From the NCBI GenBank assembly GCA_005502805.1, contig SCMY01000016.1, positions 108,762 to 172,761 of the forward strand: a DNA stretch of 64,000 bases, in the 5' to 3' direction. A program made the position numbers and the translations under genes. Shown piece by piece: positions 53,047 to 61,396 of this stretch (the stretch's first letter is position 1; each line of letters begins with the position of its first letter). This stretch comes from Rhizobiales bacterium 2SD. GTDB taxonomy: Bacteria > Pseudomonadota > Alphaproteobacteria > Rhizobiales > Beijerinckiaceae. Below the pieces are notes generated by a model. It saw only the letters and a program-made list of their open reading frames with translations. It searched no databases and was not told where the DNA came from.

Positions 53047-54312
53047 CTACCCTTTCACCCAAGGCCGCACCACCCCCTGTTCAGCGAAGGTGCTGCGGTT
53101 GCTCTCCTTGCGCTTCCTGATCTCGGCGCGGGCGATGGTGCGCAAATGGACCTCGTCGGGCCCGTCGATGAAGCGCAGCGCGCGGCCCCAGCTGTAGATG
53201 AAGGCGAGCGGGGTATCGTTCGAGAGCCCGCCGGCGCCGAACACCTGCATCGCCCGGTCGGCGATCTTCGTCTGTAATCGCGTCGCCGCAACCTTGATCG
53301 CCGAGACTTCGGTGCGCGCGGCCTTGTTGCCGTGCTTGTCCATCATCCAGGCGGCGCGCAGGCAGAGCAGGCGGGCCTGGTCGATCTCCATGCGCCCCTC
53401 GGCGATCCAGTCCTGGACATTGGCGTAGTCGGCAAGGTTGCGGCCGAAGGCCTTGCGCTCCAGCGCGCGCTCGACCATCAGTTCGAGCGCGACCTCGCAT
53501 TGGCCGATGGTGCGCATGCAATGGTGGATGCGCCCCGGCCCGAGCCGCGCCTGCGCCAGCGCGAAGCCCGCGCCTTCTTCGCCGAGCAGATTGGCGGCGG
53601 GCACACGGACATTGGTGAAGTCGGTCTCGGTATGGCCCTCGATCGAATAATGGTTCAGCAGCGGCAGATTGCGCATCACCGTCAGGCCGGGCGAATCCAT
53701 CGGCACGATGATCATGCTGTGGCGCTTGTGCGGATCGGCGTCTGGCCGCGGGTCGGACAGGCCCATGACGATGCAGAACTTGACCTTCGGGTGGAGCGCC
53801 CCGGTCGTCCACCATTTGCGGCCGTTGATGACGTAATGGTCGCCGTCGTGGATGATCGTGGTCTGCAGATTGGTCGGGTCGGAGGAGGCGACGCCGGGCT
53901 CGGTGATCCCGACGCAGGAGCGGATCTCGCCATTCAGCAACGGGTTCAGCCAGCGTTCGCGCTGCTCAGGCGTCGCGAACATATGCAGGATTTCCATGTT
54001 GCCGGTGTCGGGGGCGTTGCAGTTGAACACCTCCGAGGACCAGTAGAACCGGCCCATGATCTCGGCGAGCGGGGCGTATTCGAGATTGGAAAGGCGCGTG
54101 CCGGGCTCGTCCGCCTTCAGCGCCGGCAGGAAGAGGTTCCATAGGCCTTCGGCCTTGGCCTTGGCCTTGAGGTCGTCGATCAGCGCGCTGGGATAGCTGT
54201 TGGCCTCGACCTCGTGCTTCCAGGCGGCGTCGGCCGGCTGGATATGGGCGTCCATGAAGGCCTGCAGCTTGGTGCGCAGTTCCTCGACCCTGGCCGAATA
54301 GGCGAAATCCAT
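53047..54312 (-). CDS. Acyl-CoA dehydrogenase family protein (ACAD10/11-like)
   Basis: A 421-residue flavin acyl-CoA dehydrogenase. CVGITEPGVASSDPTNLQTT, YVINGRKWWTTGALHPKVKF, MRTIGQCEVALELMVERALE, RKAFGRNLADYANVQDW and VFGAGGLSNDTPLAFIYSWG are the class landmarks; this group is close to the dehydrogenase half of ACAD10/ACAD11. It ends IDGPDEVHLRTIARAEIR, where the place of the usual catalytic Glu holds GPDEVH. ATG 54312 has GAGGG upstream; the frame continues to 54837 inside the next gene. It is 11 bp after the phosphotransferase gene, matching the fusion seen in ACAD11. Confidence 0.85.
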   Translation of the reverse strand: MDFAYSARVEELRTKLQAFMDAHIQPADAAWKHEVEANSYPSALIDDLKAKAKAEGLWNLFLPALKADEPGTRLSNLEYAPLAEIMGRFYWSSEVFNCNAPDTGNMEILHMFATPEQRERWLNPLLNGEIRSCVGITEPGVASSDPTNLQTTIIHDGDHYVINGRKWWTTGALHPKVKFCIVMGLSDPRPDADPHKRHSMIIVPMDSPGLTVMRNLPLLNHYSIEGHTETDFTNVRVPAANLLGEEGAGFALAQARLGPGRIHHCMRTIGQCEVALELMVERALERKAFGRNLADYANVQDWIAEGRMEIDQARLLCLRAAWMMDKHGNKAARTEVSAIKVAATRLQTKIADRAMQVFGAGGLSNDTPLAFIYSWGRALRFIDGPDEVHLRTIARAEIRKRKESNRSTFAEQGVVRPWVKG

Positions 54313-54323
54313 GGCGTCCCTCG

Positions 54324-55364
54324 TCAGTTCGTCTGGTCGATCAGCGCCTGCGCGCGCTGCGCAAAGCTCTCGGCCATCGCGCCGACGGCGACGGCGTTCT
54401 CGGCGGCGGCGTTGCCGGTCTTCGCTCGCGCCGCGATGCCGTCGAGGATGACGGCGAAGCGGAACAGCGAGAAGGCGATGTGGAAGCGCCCCGGCCCCTC
54501 GGCCCGCCCGGCGGCGGCACAATAGCGGGCGATGTATTCCTCCTGCGTCGGAATGCCGAGCGCCTCGCGATCGAGCCCGACAATGCCGGCATACATGGAG
54601 GGCGTCGAATGCCAGGGCAGGCAGGAGAAGGCGACGTCGGAAAGCGGATGGCCGAGCGTCGAGAGCTCCCAGTCGAGCACGGCGACGACCTTCGGCTCCG
54701 ATGGCGCGAACATCAGGTTGCCCAGACGGAAATCGCCATGGACGATGCTCGTGTCCGGCGTCTCGTCGAGATGGTTGCCGAGCCAGTCGATCAATCGGTC
54801 GATCGCGGGGATCTCGCGCGTCCTGGTCTCGCGCCATTGCCGGCCCCAGCGCGCCAGCTGGCGGGCATAGTAGTTGCCGGGCTTGCCGAAATCGGAGAGG
54901 CCGGCGCCCTGCCAGTCGAAGCCGTGCAGCGCCGCCAGCGCCTCGGCCATGGCGAAATACATCGCCCGTCGATCTTCGGGGGCGACGCCGGGTAGGGCGG
55001 TGTCATGGAAGACGCGGCCCTCCAGCCGCTCCATCAGGTAGAATGGCGTGCCGACGACATCGCCCGCCTCGTGCAGCAGCAGGACAGGCGGGACCGGCAC
55101 GGCCGAGCCGGCGAGCGCCTTCAGGATGCGGAATTCGCGCTCGATGGCATGGGCCGAGGGCAGAAGCGGCCCCGGCGGCTTCTTGCGCAGCACGAGCCGC
55201 GTGCCGGCATCGAGATAGGAGATGAAGAAGGTCGGGTTCGACTGGCCGCCGCTGATCCGCTCGATCGCCATGCGACCCACGGCCTGGCCGGGCAAGGCGG
55301 AGCGCAGGAAGGCATCCAGCCGGGCGGGATCGAATTCGGGCGGGGCGGAGGGAGCAGCCGACAT
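54324..55364 (-). CDS. APH-type phosphotransferase
   Basis: A 346-residue kinase-like protein of the aminoglycoside phosphotransferase family, CoA-ester subgroup. It shows FFISYLDAGTRLVLRKKPPG (ATP Lys in VLRKKPPG), the catalytic SIVHGDFRLGNLMF (His-Gly-Asp...Asn) and the metal-binding VVAVLDWELSTLGHPLSD. The partner dehydrogenase gene follows at 11 bp. Fused relatives (ACAD11) phosphorylate 4-hydroxyacyl-CoAs so that the dehydrogenase part can remove phosphate. ATG 55364 is chosen; a GTG at 55415 that overlaps the kinase gene stop is an alternative start. Confidence 0.82.
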   Translation of the reverse strand: MSAAPSAPPEFDPARLDAFLRSALPGQAVGRMAIERISGGQSNPTFFISYLDAGTRLVLRKKPPGPLLPSAHAIEREFRILKALAGSAVPVPPVLLLHEAGDVVGTPFYLMERLEGRVFHDTALPGVAPEDRRAMYFAMAEALAALHGFDWQGAGLSDFGKPGNYYARQLARWGRQWRETRTREIPAIDRLIDWLGNHLDETPDTSIVHGDFRLGNLMFAPSEPKVVAVLDWELSTLGHPLSDVAFSCLPWHSTPSMYAGIVGLDREALGIPTQEEYIARYCAAAGRAEGPGRFHIAFSLFRFAVILDGIAARAKTGNAAAENAVAVGAMAESFAQRAQALIDQTN

Positions 55365-55411
55365 GCGCCGCATATTCGAAGGCGAGGGCGGGGAGGTCAA
55401 CGCGTGTCGGC

Positions 55412-56812
55412 TCACGCCTCGCTGCCGCCTTTCACCCGGACCACCGAGACCGAGCAGTGCGCCTCGGCGACGACCTTGGTCGAGACGCTGCCGAGATGGC
55501 GGCGCACCGCCGAGGAGGAGCGGGCGCCGAGCACGATATGGTCGATGTCATTGTGCTCGGCATAGCGCAGGATCGCGTCGGCGGCGCTGACCGCCTCGAT
55601 GACGTGGTAGCTGACCCGGTCCTCGGGCAGATGCAGTGGCCTTGCCCAGTCCTTCAGCGCCACCAGCCGGCCGATATAGAGCGAGCGCCCTTCCGCATCG
55701 ACGGTTTTGGTCTCGCCGATGATCTCGGTCTTCAGCACCGTCAGGCAGGCGAGGGAGGAATCCGGGCGCGCAGCGAGCAGGCGGCCGGTTTCGGCCAGGA
55801 TCGCGGCGGCGAGCGCATCCGGGCCCTCCGACAGATCGACGGCAGTGAGCACGATCGAGGGACCGGCCTTGCGCCGCGATACCGTCGGTGCGCCGGTGAC
55901 GTCGGCCTCGTCGCGCTTCTGGAACAGGTCGACCAGCCGCTTGCCGAGGCTGCGCTCCTCGGCCGTGCGGCGTTTGCGCGAGACGGTGACCTGCTCGGGG
56001 TGGCGCAGGTCGAAGGCGAGCTTGCCGGCATCGGCATAGCGTCGGCTGCGATCGACCTCGAGGCAGCGGGAAATGATCTCTTCGAGCCAGGCCGGTGCCT
56101 GCTCGTTGATGGCGCGCAAGGGCTTGGGCGCGTGGTAGAGCCGCCGTTTCATGCCCGGCACGGTCTTCGGACGCCCGAACGGCTCCTCGCCCGAGGCCAT
56201 CTGGTAGAGGATGGCGCCGAGCGCGAAGAGGTCGCTCGCCGGGTCGGAGCGCTCGCCCAGCACCTGCTCGGGCGCGATGTAGGCCGCCGTGCCCATCGGC
56301 TCGCGGCTCTCTTCGCCGAGCAGGTCCGGCAGTTCGGCGTGGCGGGCGAGACCGAAATCGAGCAGCACCGCGCCATTCTCGGTCAGGATCACATTCTCGG
56401 GCTTGAGGTCGAGATGGATCACGTTCTGCCGGTGCAGATCGGCCACCGCCGTCGCGACCGCGATGCCGATGCGCTGCACTTCGGCGAAGGGCAGGGGCGC
56501 CTGCTTGATCTTGTCGGCCAGGCTCTCCCCGGCGACGAGGCCCATGGCGATGAAGGGGGTGCGGGAAAGGTCGCCCGAAGCGACGAAGCGCGGGACATGC
56601 GGGCCCGACAGCCGCTTGTGAATCAGCAGCTCGGTCTCGTAGCCGACGATGGCCGAGACGTCGGCGCCGGGGTCGAGCACCGGGATCTTCACCACGAGCG
56701 GGCCGGAATGATCCGGATGCGTGGCGTGCCAGAGCGTCGCCATGCCGCCGGCCTTCAAGCGCTCGCCGAGCGTGAAGCCGTCGATGACCGAGCCGGTCTG
56801 CAGCCGTTCCAT
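55412..56812 (-). CDS. Ser/Thr protein kinase fused to a universal stress protein domain
   Basis: A 466-residue two-domain protein. Residues ~10-275 are a Hanks-type kinase: ATP Lys K42, Glu E59, catalytic HLDLKPEN (D135, N140), DFG (152-154) and APE (180-182). A linker follows, then residues ~318-466 form a UspA fold (SIVLTAVDLSEGPDALAAAI ... DHIVLGARSSSAVRRHLGSV, then STKVVAEAHCSVSVVRV). The HLDLKPEN loop has Leu where many kinases have Arg (HRD), so it is a non-RD kinase. No membrane segment is seen. It lies 9 bp after the metallophosphoesterase gene, giving a kinase-phosphatase pair. Confidence 0.88.
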   Translation of the reverse strand: MERLQTGSVIDGFTLGERLKAGGMATLWHATHPDHSGPLVVKIPVLDPGADVSAIVGYETELLIHKRLSGPHVPRFVASGDLSRTPFIAMGLVAGESLADKIKQAPLPFAEVQRIGIAVATAVADLHRQNVIHLDLKPENVILTENGAVLLDFGLARHAELPDLLGEESREPMGTAAYIAPEQVLGERSDPASDLFALGAILYQMASGEEPFGRPKTVPGMKRRLYHAPKPLRAINEQAPAWLEEIISRCLEVDRSRRYADAGKLAFDLRHPEQVTVSRKRRTAEERSLGKRLVDLFQKRDEADVTGAPTVSRRKAGPSIVLTAVDLSEGPDALAAAILAETGRLLAARPDSSLACLTVLKTEIIGETKTVDAEGRSLYIGRLVALKDWARPLHLPEDRVSYHVIEAVSAADAILRYAEHNDIDHIVLGARSSSAVRRHLGSVSTKVVAEAHCSVSVVRVKGGSEA

Positions 56813-56821
56813 CCCGTGCCC

Positions 56822-57562
56822 CTATCGTCCGATCTGCAGGCGCAGGCCGAGCCAGTCCGGCAGGCCGGCCGCATTGATCTTCCGCGCGGTGCCCTGCGTG
56901 TCATAGGGCACGCGCACCATGATGACTTCCCGCACCTGCGTATCGAGCAGGGCGAAGCAGGCCGCGGGATCGCCGTCGCGCGGCTGACCGATGGCGCCGA
57001 CCACGACGACATGGCGGTGCACGGCCGAGAGCGGCGCCGGCACATTGCGCAAGGGGATGAACGCCACCGGCTCGCGCCCGACCCTGGCGTAGAAGATCGT
57101 CGGCAGATGAGTGTGGCCGCAGATGACCGTCCGCGCGTCGGTCGCGGCGAGGCAGGCCTCGGCACTGCGAAGATCGCGGACATAGTGCCAGGCGGCGGGA
57201 TCGCGGGCGCTGGCATGGACGAAGAGCACGCCGTCGAGCTCCGCCGTCAGCGGCAGGCCGGCCAGGAAAGCACTCTGCTCGGCATTGAGCTGCGCTTTGG
57301 TCCACAGTGCCGCCTCGTGCGCATTCGGCGTCATGCCGGAGGGGCCGTGCACGGCCGCTTCGTCATGGTTGCCGCGGATCGCGATCGCACCGGCGGCGAC
57401 GAGCTCGCGCGCCGCATCGACGCAGAAGCCGGGATCCGGGCCGTAGCCGACGATATCTCCGAGCAGCACCAGCCGGTCGGGCGCGAGCCGGCGTACCGCC
57501 GCCAGCACCGCCTCGAGCGCCTCGCGGTTGGCATGGATGTCGGAGAGGATGGCGACGCGCAT
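56822..57562 (-). CDS. Metallophosphoesterase (possible protein phosphatase partner)
   Basis: A 246-residue calcineurin-like phosphoesterase with D8-x-H10, GD (D36), GYGPDP, GNHD (N65, H66, D67) and GHTH (H150, H152). It is the first gene of a leftward four-gene operon; the kinase-USP gene follows 9 bp later. That context suggests it reverses kinase action, but it could act on another phosphoester. It shares its fold and length with the protein at 297-1040. Confidence 0.83.
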   Translation of the reverse strand: MRVAILSDIHANREALEAVLAAVRRLAPDRLVLLGDIVGYGPDPGFCVDAARELVAAGAIAIRGNHDEAAVHGPSGMTPNAHEAALWTKAQLNAEQSAFLAGLPLTAELDGVLFVHASARDPAAWHYVRDLRSAEACLAATDARTVICGHTHLPTIFYARVGREPVAFIPLRNVPAPLSAVHRHVVVVGAIGQPRDGDPAACFALLDTQVREVIMVRVPYDTQGTARKINAAGLPDWLGLRLQIGR

Positions 57563-57855
57563 TCAGTATCCGGCCCGAATCCGGGAGTAGCGCATCGTGG
57601 CAGCGCCGCTGCCGGCTTGACCAGCGCGCCTTTCGGCTCAGGCGGCCGCTCGTGGGTTGATCGTGCCAAGTGCGGCTGCGATATTGCCCACGCCATGATG
57701 ATGTTCGCCGTCTTCCTCGCCTGACCTTCCTGCAGTTCCGGGTGCGTTTCGCGCTCCGGCCCTGCAAACGGACGTGGCTTTGCGTCCGAAGGTCCCTTGC
57801 CAGCCTGCCCGTGCGGCGGGCGCTTCGGCTGGCCGATAGCGAAAGACATCTCTCA
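57563..57855. other. Divergent intergenic region, no gene seen
   Basis: This 293-bp gap lies between the leftward phosphoesterase operon and the rightward PhyH gene. It should hold both promoters. No strong palindrome, repeat or RNA gene was noticed. Confidence 0.45.
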
Positions 57856-58650
57856 ATGGCTTACCCAGAATCCGGCGCGCGCGTCCTCGACGACGCGCAG
57901 ATCGCCCATTTCGTTGAGCGCGGTTTCGTCCGGCTCGACCATGCCTTCCTGCCTGCGCTCGCCGAGGAGGCCCGCGCCATCCTCTGGCGCGATCTCGGTT
58001 GCGATCCGGACGATCCGGCGAGCTGGACCAAGCCGGTGATCCGGCTCGGCATGTATGCCGACGCGCCTTTCGTCGCCGCGGCGAACACCCCGCGCCTGCA
58101 TGGCGCCTTCGATCAACTGGTCGGCGCCGGACGCTGGCTGCCCTGCCGCGCCATGGGCACCTTCCCGGTGCGCTTTCCGTCACCGGAGGATCCGGGCGAT
58201 GCCGGTTGGCATGTCGATGTCAGTTTCGGCTTCGACGATCCCGACTTCATGAGCTGGCGGGTCAATCTCGCCTCGAAGGGCAGGGCGCTGCTGATGCTCT
58301 TCCTGTTCTCGGATGTCGGCGAGGAGGATGCTCCGACACGCATCCGGATGCGCTCACACCATGACATTGCTCGCCAGCTCGCGTCGGCAGGCGAGGCGGG
58401 GTTGTCCCTGCGCGAACTGGCCGCCGACGGCTTCGCCGGCAGCGCCGGATGCGAGGAGGTGCTGGCGACGGGGCAGGCCGGCACGGTCTATCTCTGCCAT
58501 CCCTTCCTGGTGCATTCCGCGCAGCCGCATCGCGGTACAAGGCCGCGTTTCATGGCGCAGCCGCCTCTGTTGCCGCGCGAGCCGCTCCGCCTCGCTCGGC
58601 CGGATGGCGACTATTCGCCCGTCGAGGTCGCGATCCGGCAGGCGCTCTGA
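57856..58650 (+). CDS. Phytanoyl-CoA dioxygenase (PhyH) family protein
   Basis: A 264-residue non-heme Fe(II)/2-oxoglutarate oxygenase-like protein. The metal site is H119-x-D121 (GWHVDVSFG) with the distal His in YLCHPFLVHSAQPHRG (probably H220) and Arg226 for 2-oxoglutarate. ATG 57856 (MAYPESGARVLDDAQIAHFV) starts at the usual family N-terminus; its ribosome-binding site is weak. The substrate is unknown. A strong hairpin follows the stop. Confidence 0.8.
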   Translation: MAYPESGARVLDDAQIAHFVERGFVRLDHAFLPALAEEARAILWRDLGCDPDDPASWTKPVIRLGMYADAPFVAAANTPRLHGAFDQLVGAGRWLPCRAMGTFPVRFPSPEDPGDAGWHVDVSFGFDDPDFMSWRVNLASKGRALLMLFLFSDVGEEDAPTRIRMRSHHDIARQLASAGEAGLSLRELAADGFAGSAGCEEVLATGQAGTVYLCHPFLVHSAQPHRGTRPRFMAQPPLLPREPLRLARPDGDYSPVEVAIRQAL

Positions 58651-58658
58651 CGCCTGCG

Positions 58659-58694
58659 CCACTTCGCCCGGGGGCTTGGCCCTGGGCGAAGTGG
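58659..58694 (+). terminator. Hairpin after the PhyH gene
   Basis: CCACTTCGCCC (58659-58669) and GGGCGAAGTGG (58684-58694) pair over 11 bp with a 14-nt loop. It begins 9 bp after the PhyH stop and lies 62 bp before the CYTH-CHAD start. No T-tract follows, so termination is probable but not certain. Confidence 0.5.
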
Positions 58695-58756
58695 TGACAA
58701 GCTGCTGCCGGCGAGGCTACTGTCTCGGCTCACGCACCGCCCAGTGGAGACAAGCC

Positions 58757-60352
58757 TTGGACGCCGTGCCGAACAACGAGGTCGCGCAGCCCGATCTGGC
58801 GGCCGATCCAACGCCGCAGAAGCAGCCGCCGCGCGAGATCGAGCTGAAACTGGCTGCTTCGCCTGAGGCGCTGGAAAAATTGCGCGGCGCCGATCTGATC
58901 GCGCGTCACGCTCGCAACCAGGGCGTCACCCGCCGGCTCGACGCGGTCTATTACGACACACCCGATCGTTTGCTTGACCGCAACGGCCTGTCGCTGCGTG
59001 TGCGCCGCAGCGGCAAGCGCCATGTCCAGACCTTGAAGCGTTCCGGCGCGGGCGACCCGCTGGCACGCGACGAATGGGAGGTCGCGCTTCCGAACGGGGT
59101 GCTCGATCTGACGCTCCTGCCGCTGGCCGAGATCGGCGAGCCGCTGGCGAGCCTGTCTGCCGGCCAGCTCGCGCCGGTCTTCGCCACGCGCATCAGGCGG
59201 CGCCTCCGCCGGCTCGACTATGCTGGTGCGCTCATCGAGATCGCCTTCGACGATGGTGCGATCGAGGCCGGCGAAAACAGTCAGCCGGTCAGCGAGGTCG
59301 AATTGGAGCTGAAGGAGGGCGAGGCGGCGGCGCTCTATGAGCTGGGGCTCGCTCTGCTCGACATCGTCCCGCTGCAGGTCGCCACGCAGAGCAAATCGGC
59401 GCGCGGCTATGGCCTTGCCTTTTCCCGCTTGCCGCGGGCGATCAAGGCCAAGCCGGTCGAGATCTCCGAGCATGACAATGCCGATGCGGCGATCGCAGCC
59501 ATCCTCGGCAATACCTACAGGCAGCTCCTCGGCAATCTCGCGCCTGTCGCCACCGGCTCAGGGCCTGAGGGCGTCCATCAGATGCGGGTGTCGCTGCGCC
59601 GCCTGCGCTCGGCGCTGTCGGTGCTGAAACGCGAGGTCGCATCGGCCGCGCTCGCGCCGATCGGACGGGAGGCCAAGCGCCTTGGCCATGTGTTGGGGCC
59701 CGCCCGCAATTGGGACGTCTTCATCACCCAGACCATTCCGGACATCGAAGCCGAAGGGTTGGATGGCGCCGGATTGCCGATGCTGCGCAAGGCGGCCGAG
59801 CCGTTTCAGGCCGCGAGCTATGCCGCGATCGAGGAGCGGCTGGCGAATCCGCAGACCAGCCGCTTCCTGCTGTCCTTCGGCGCGCTGATCGAGCGGCGCG
59901 GCTGGCGGAGCGGTCTTCCCAGCGAGGCCATGGCGGTATTGGCCGAGCCGGCTTCCGATTTCGCCGGGCGTGTGCTGGCGCGGACGCATCGCCAGGCGCT
60001 GAAGCGCGGCCGTGGCTTCGGCAGTCTCCAGCCCGAGGCGCGTCACGAATTGCGGCTGGCTTTGAAAAAGCTGCGCTACACCGCCGAGTTCTTCCTCTCG
60101 CTGTATGATGGTGCGCCCGCGCGCAAATATCTCGCGCGGCTCTCTCGCCTCCAGGAGGCGCTCGGCCTTGCCAACGATGCGGCGACGACGCAGCATCTGC
60201 TCGCCGATCTGCGGGGCGGCAAGGCTGGACCGGAGCTGCATTTCGCCGCTGGTGCCTCACATGGCTGGCAATCGCGCCAGGCCGTCGAAGCTGGGCGCCA
60301 ACTCAAAAAGCGTTGGCGCAGATTCGAGGCGGCGAGCCCGTTCTGGGCATAG
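58757..60352 (+). CDS. CYTH-CHAD domain protein (inorganic triphosphatase-like)
   Basis: A 531-residue protein. The N-terminal CYTH domain (about 24-230) has the hallmark EIELK (E27, E29, K31) and basic strands such as LSLRVRRSGKRHVQTLK; CYTH enzymes hydrolyse triphosphates. The C-terminal CHAD domain (about 245-531) is helical with conserved basic patches (VHQMRVSLRRLRSALSVLKR and RHELRLALKKLRYTAEFFLS) thought to bind polyphosphate. The start is TTG 58757 with GGAG 7 bp upstream; the frame runs far upstream without a better start. It converges with the next gene. Confidence 0.85.
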   Translation: MDAVPNNEVAQPDLAADPTPQKQPPREIELKLAASPEALEKLRGADLIARHARNQGVTRRLDAVYYDTPDRLLDRNGLSLRVRRSGKRHVQTLKRSGAGDPLARDEWEVALPNGVLDLTLLPLAEIGEPLASLSAGQLAPVFATRIRRRLRRLDYAGALIEIAFDDGAIEAGENSQPVSEVELELKEGEAAALYELGLALLDIVPLQVATQSKSARGYGLAFSRLPRAIKAKPVEISEHDNADAAIAAILGNTYRQLLGNLAPVATGSGPEGVHQMRVSLRRLRSALSVLKREVASAALAPIGREAKRLGHVLGPARNWDVFITQTIPDIEAEGLDGAGLPMLRKAAEPFQAASYAAIEERLANPQTSRFLLSFGALIERRGWRSGLPSEAMAVLAEPASDFAGRVLARTHRQALKRGRGFGSLQPEARHELRLALKKLRYTAEFFLSLYDGAPARKYLARLSRLQEALGLANDAATTQHLLADLRGGKAGPELHFAAGASHGWQSRQAVEAGRQLKKRWRRFEAASPFWA

Positions 60353-60362
60353 GCCGCCCGGC

Positions 60363-60737
60363 TCAACCGGCCTTCCGGGCGACGATGGTCAACTCGCCTT
60401 CGTTGCTCACCTGCGCGAGCACGACATCGCGCGACGAGAAGCCCTTGGCCTCGACGGCGGACTTCACGGCCGGTGCCTTTTCGATCGCCTGACGCAGCTT
60501 CTCGAGCTCGTCCGCGGTGCGGGTCGCCACCAACTGGTTCACCTGAGCTCGGCTGGCTTCGGGAAGCTCGTCGATCTCGATCACCTTGACCGAAGTGATG
60601 GTGGGGGCATTTGCCGGCGCTTCCTGCGAGGAGGCGGGGGGCTGCGTCGAGGGCCTCTCCGGCGTCGGCGCCTGGGCATGGGCGGCGCCGGCCAGGATCG
60701 TGGCGGCGCTGGCAACGACGATCGTGATCATACGCAT
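60363..60737 (-). CDS. Small exported protein of unknown function
   Basis: A 124-residue protein with a signal peptide, MRMITIVVASAATILAGAAH then AQ, a Pro/Ala/Gln-rich linker (about 22-45) and a small alpha/beta region (VKVIEIDELPEASRAQVNQL ... SRDVVLAQVSNEGELTIVAR). AGGA lies about 7 bp before ATG 60737. It is probably periplasmic. No family with known function is recognised. Confidence 0.7.
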   Translation of the reverse strand: MRMITIVVASAATILAGAAHAQAPTPERPSTQPPASSQEAPANAPTITSVKVIEIDELPEASRAQVNQLVATRTADELEKLRQAIEKAPAVKSAVEAKGFSSRDVVLAQVSNEGELTIVARKAG

Positions 60738-60912
60738 GGCGTGTCCTTCCATCGGTTGCGGAAGGGCGATTCGACAGCATGAATGGGATCTGAGGCTGAA
60801 CGCGATCAGGTCATTTGGTGACCATATCGCGGCGCAAAAGGGGCAATAGCGGAACGGCCTGCCCGGTGTTGCCGCCCTTGGCATTCTCGGGCCACCGCAG
60901 CGTCAGGGCGAG

Positions 60913-61394
60913 ATGAGTGCGTGCGTGGTGATCCTGTTCGCTTTGGCGATGATCCCGGCAAGCGCGCCGCGAGCGCTCGATTTCGACAGTCTACGCGGCC
61001 ATTCCATCCGGATCTCTTATCGCGAGCGCTTGATCGGCCGGATGGGGTCGATCGGATTTTTCTGGAACGACAGGGTCCATGTCTCGGAAGCCTCCCGCAT
61101 CTTTCACCGGGCGGATGTGCGCTCGACGGTGCCTGGTCGAGGTGGAGGACGCGAATTGTCGGAGACGGGCAGGGTGGTATGAGCCAGTTGGCCTGGAACG
61201 GCTCGGCTCTGACGCGCAGCTGGATCAATAGCGTCGGCGTCCAGGTCACGCAGACGATCGAGGTTTTTCCACAGTCCGGCGGCTTCGGCTGCCGGATGCG
61301 CGTCGGACGTGAAGGGCCGGTGCCGCCGGTCGAGGCCCTATCCGAGTCGTGCCGCATGATACGCGGCAACGTCTTCGCCGGCTGCAGCCGTTGA
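60913..61394 (+). pseudogene. Exported protein gene split by a frameshift (or overlapping pair)
   Basis: The first part (60913-61182, 89 codons) starts with a signal-like MSACVVILFALAMIPASAPR and continues ALDFDSLRGHSIRISYRERL. It stops at TGA 61180-61182. The second part is open in another frame and, from about 61155, reads GDGQGGMSQLAWNGSALTRS and onward to CRMIRGNVFAGCSR, ending at 61394. Together they look like one ~155-residue exported protein of a small Hyphomicrobiales family. The stop of part one overlaps an ATG (61179) of part two as ATGA, so reinitiation is possible, but a frameshift or sequence error is simpler. Confidence 0.5.
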
Positions 61395-61396
61395 CC

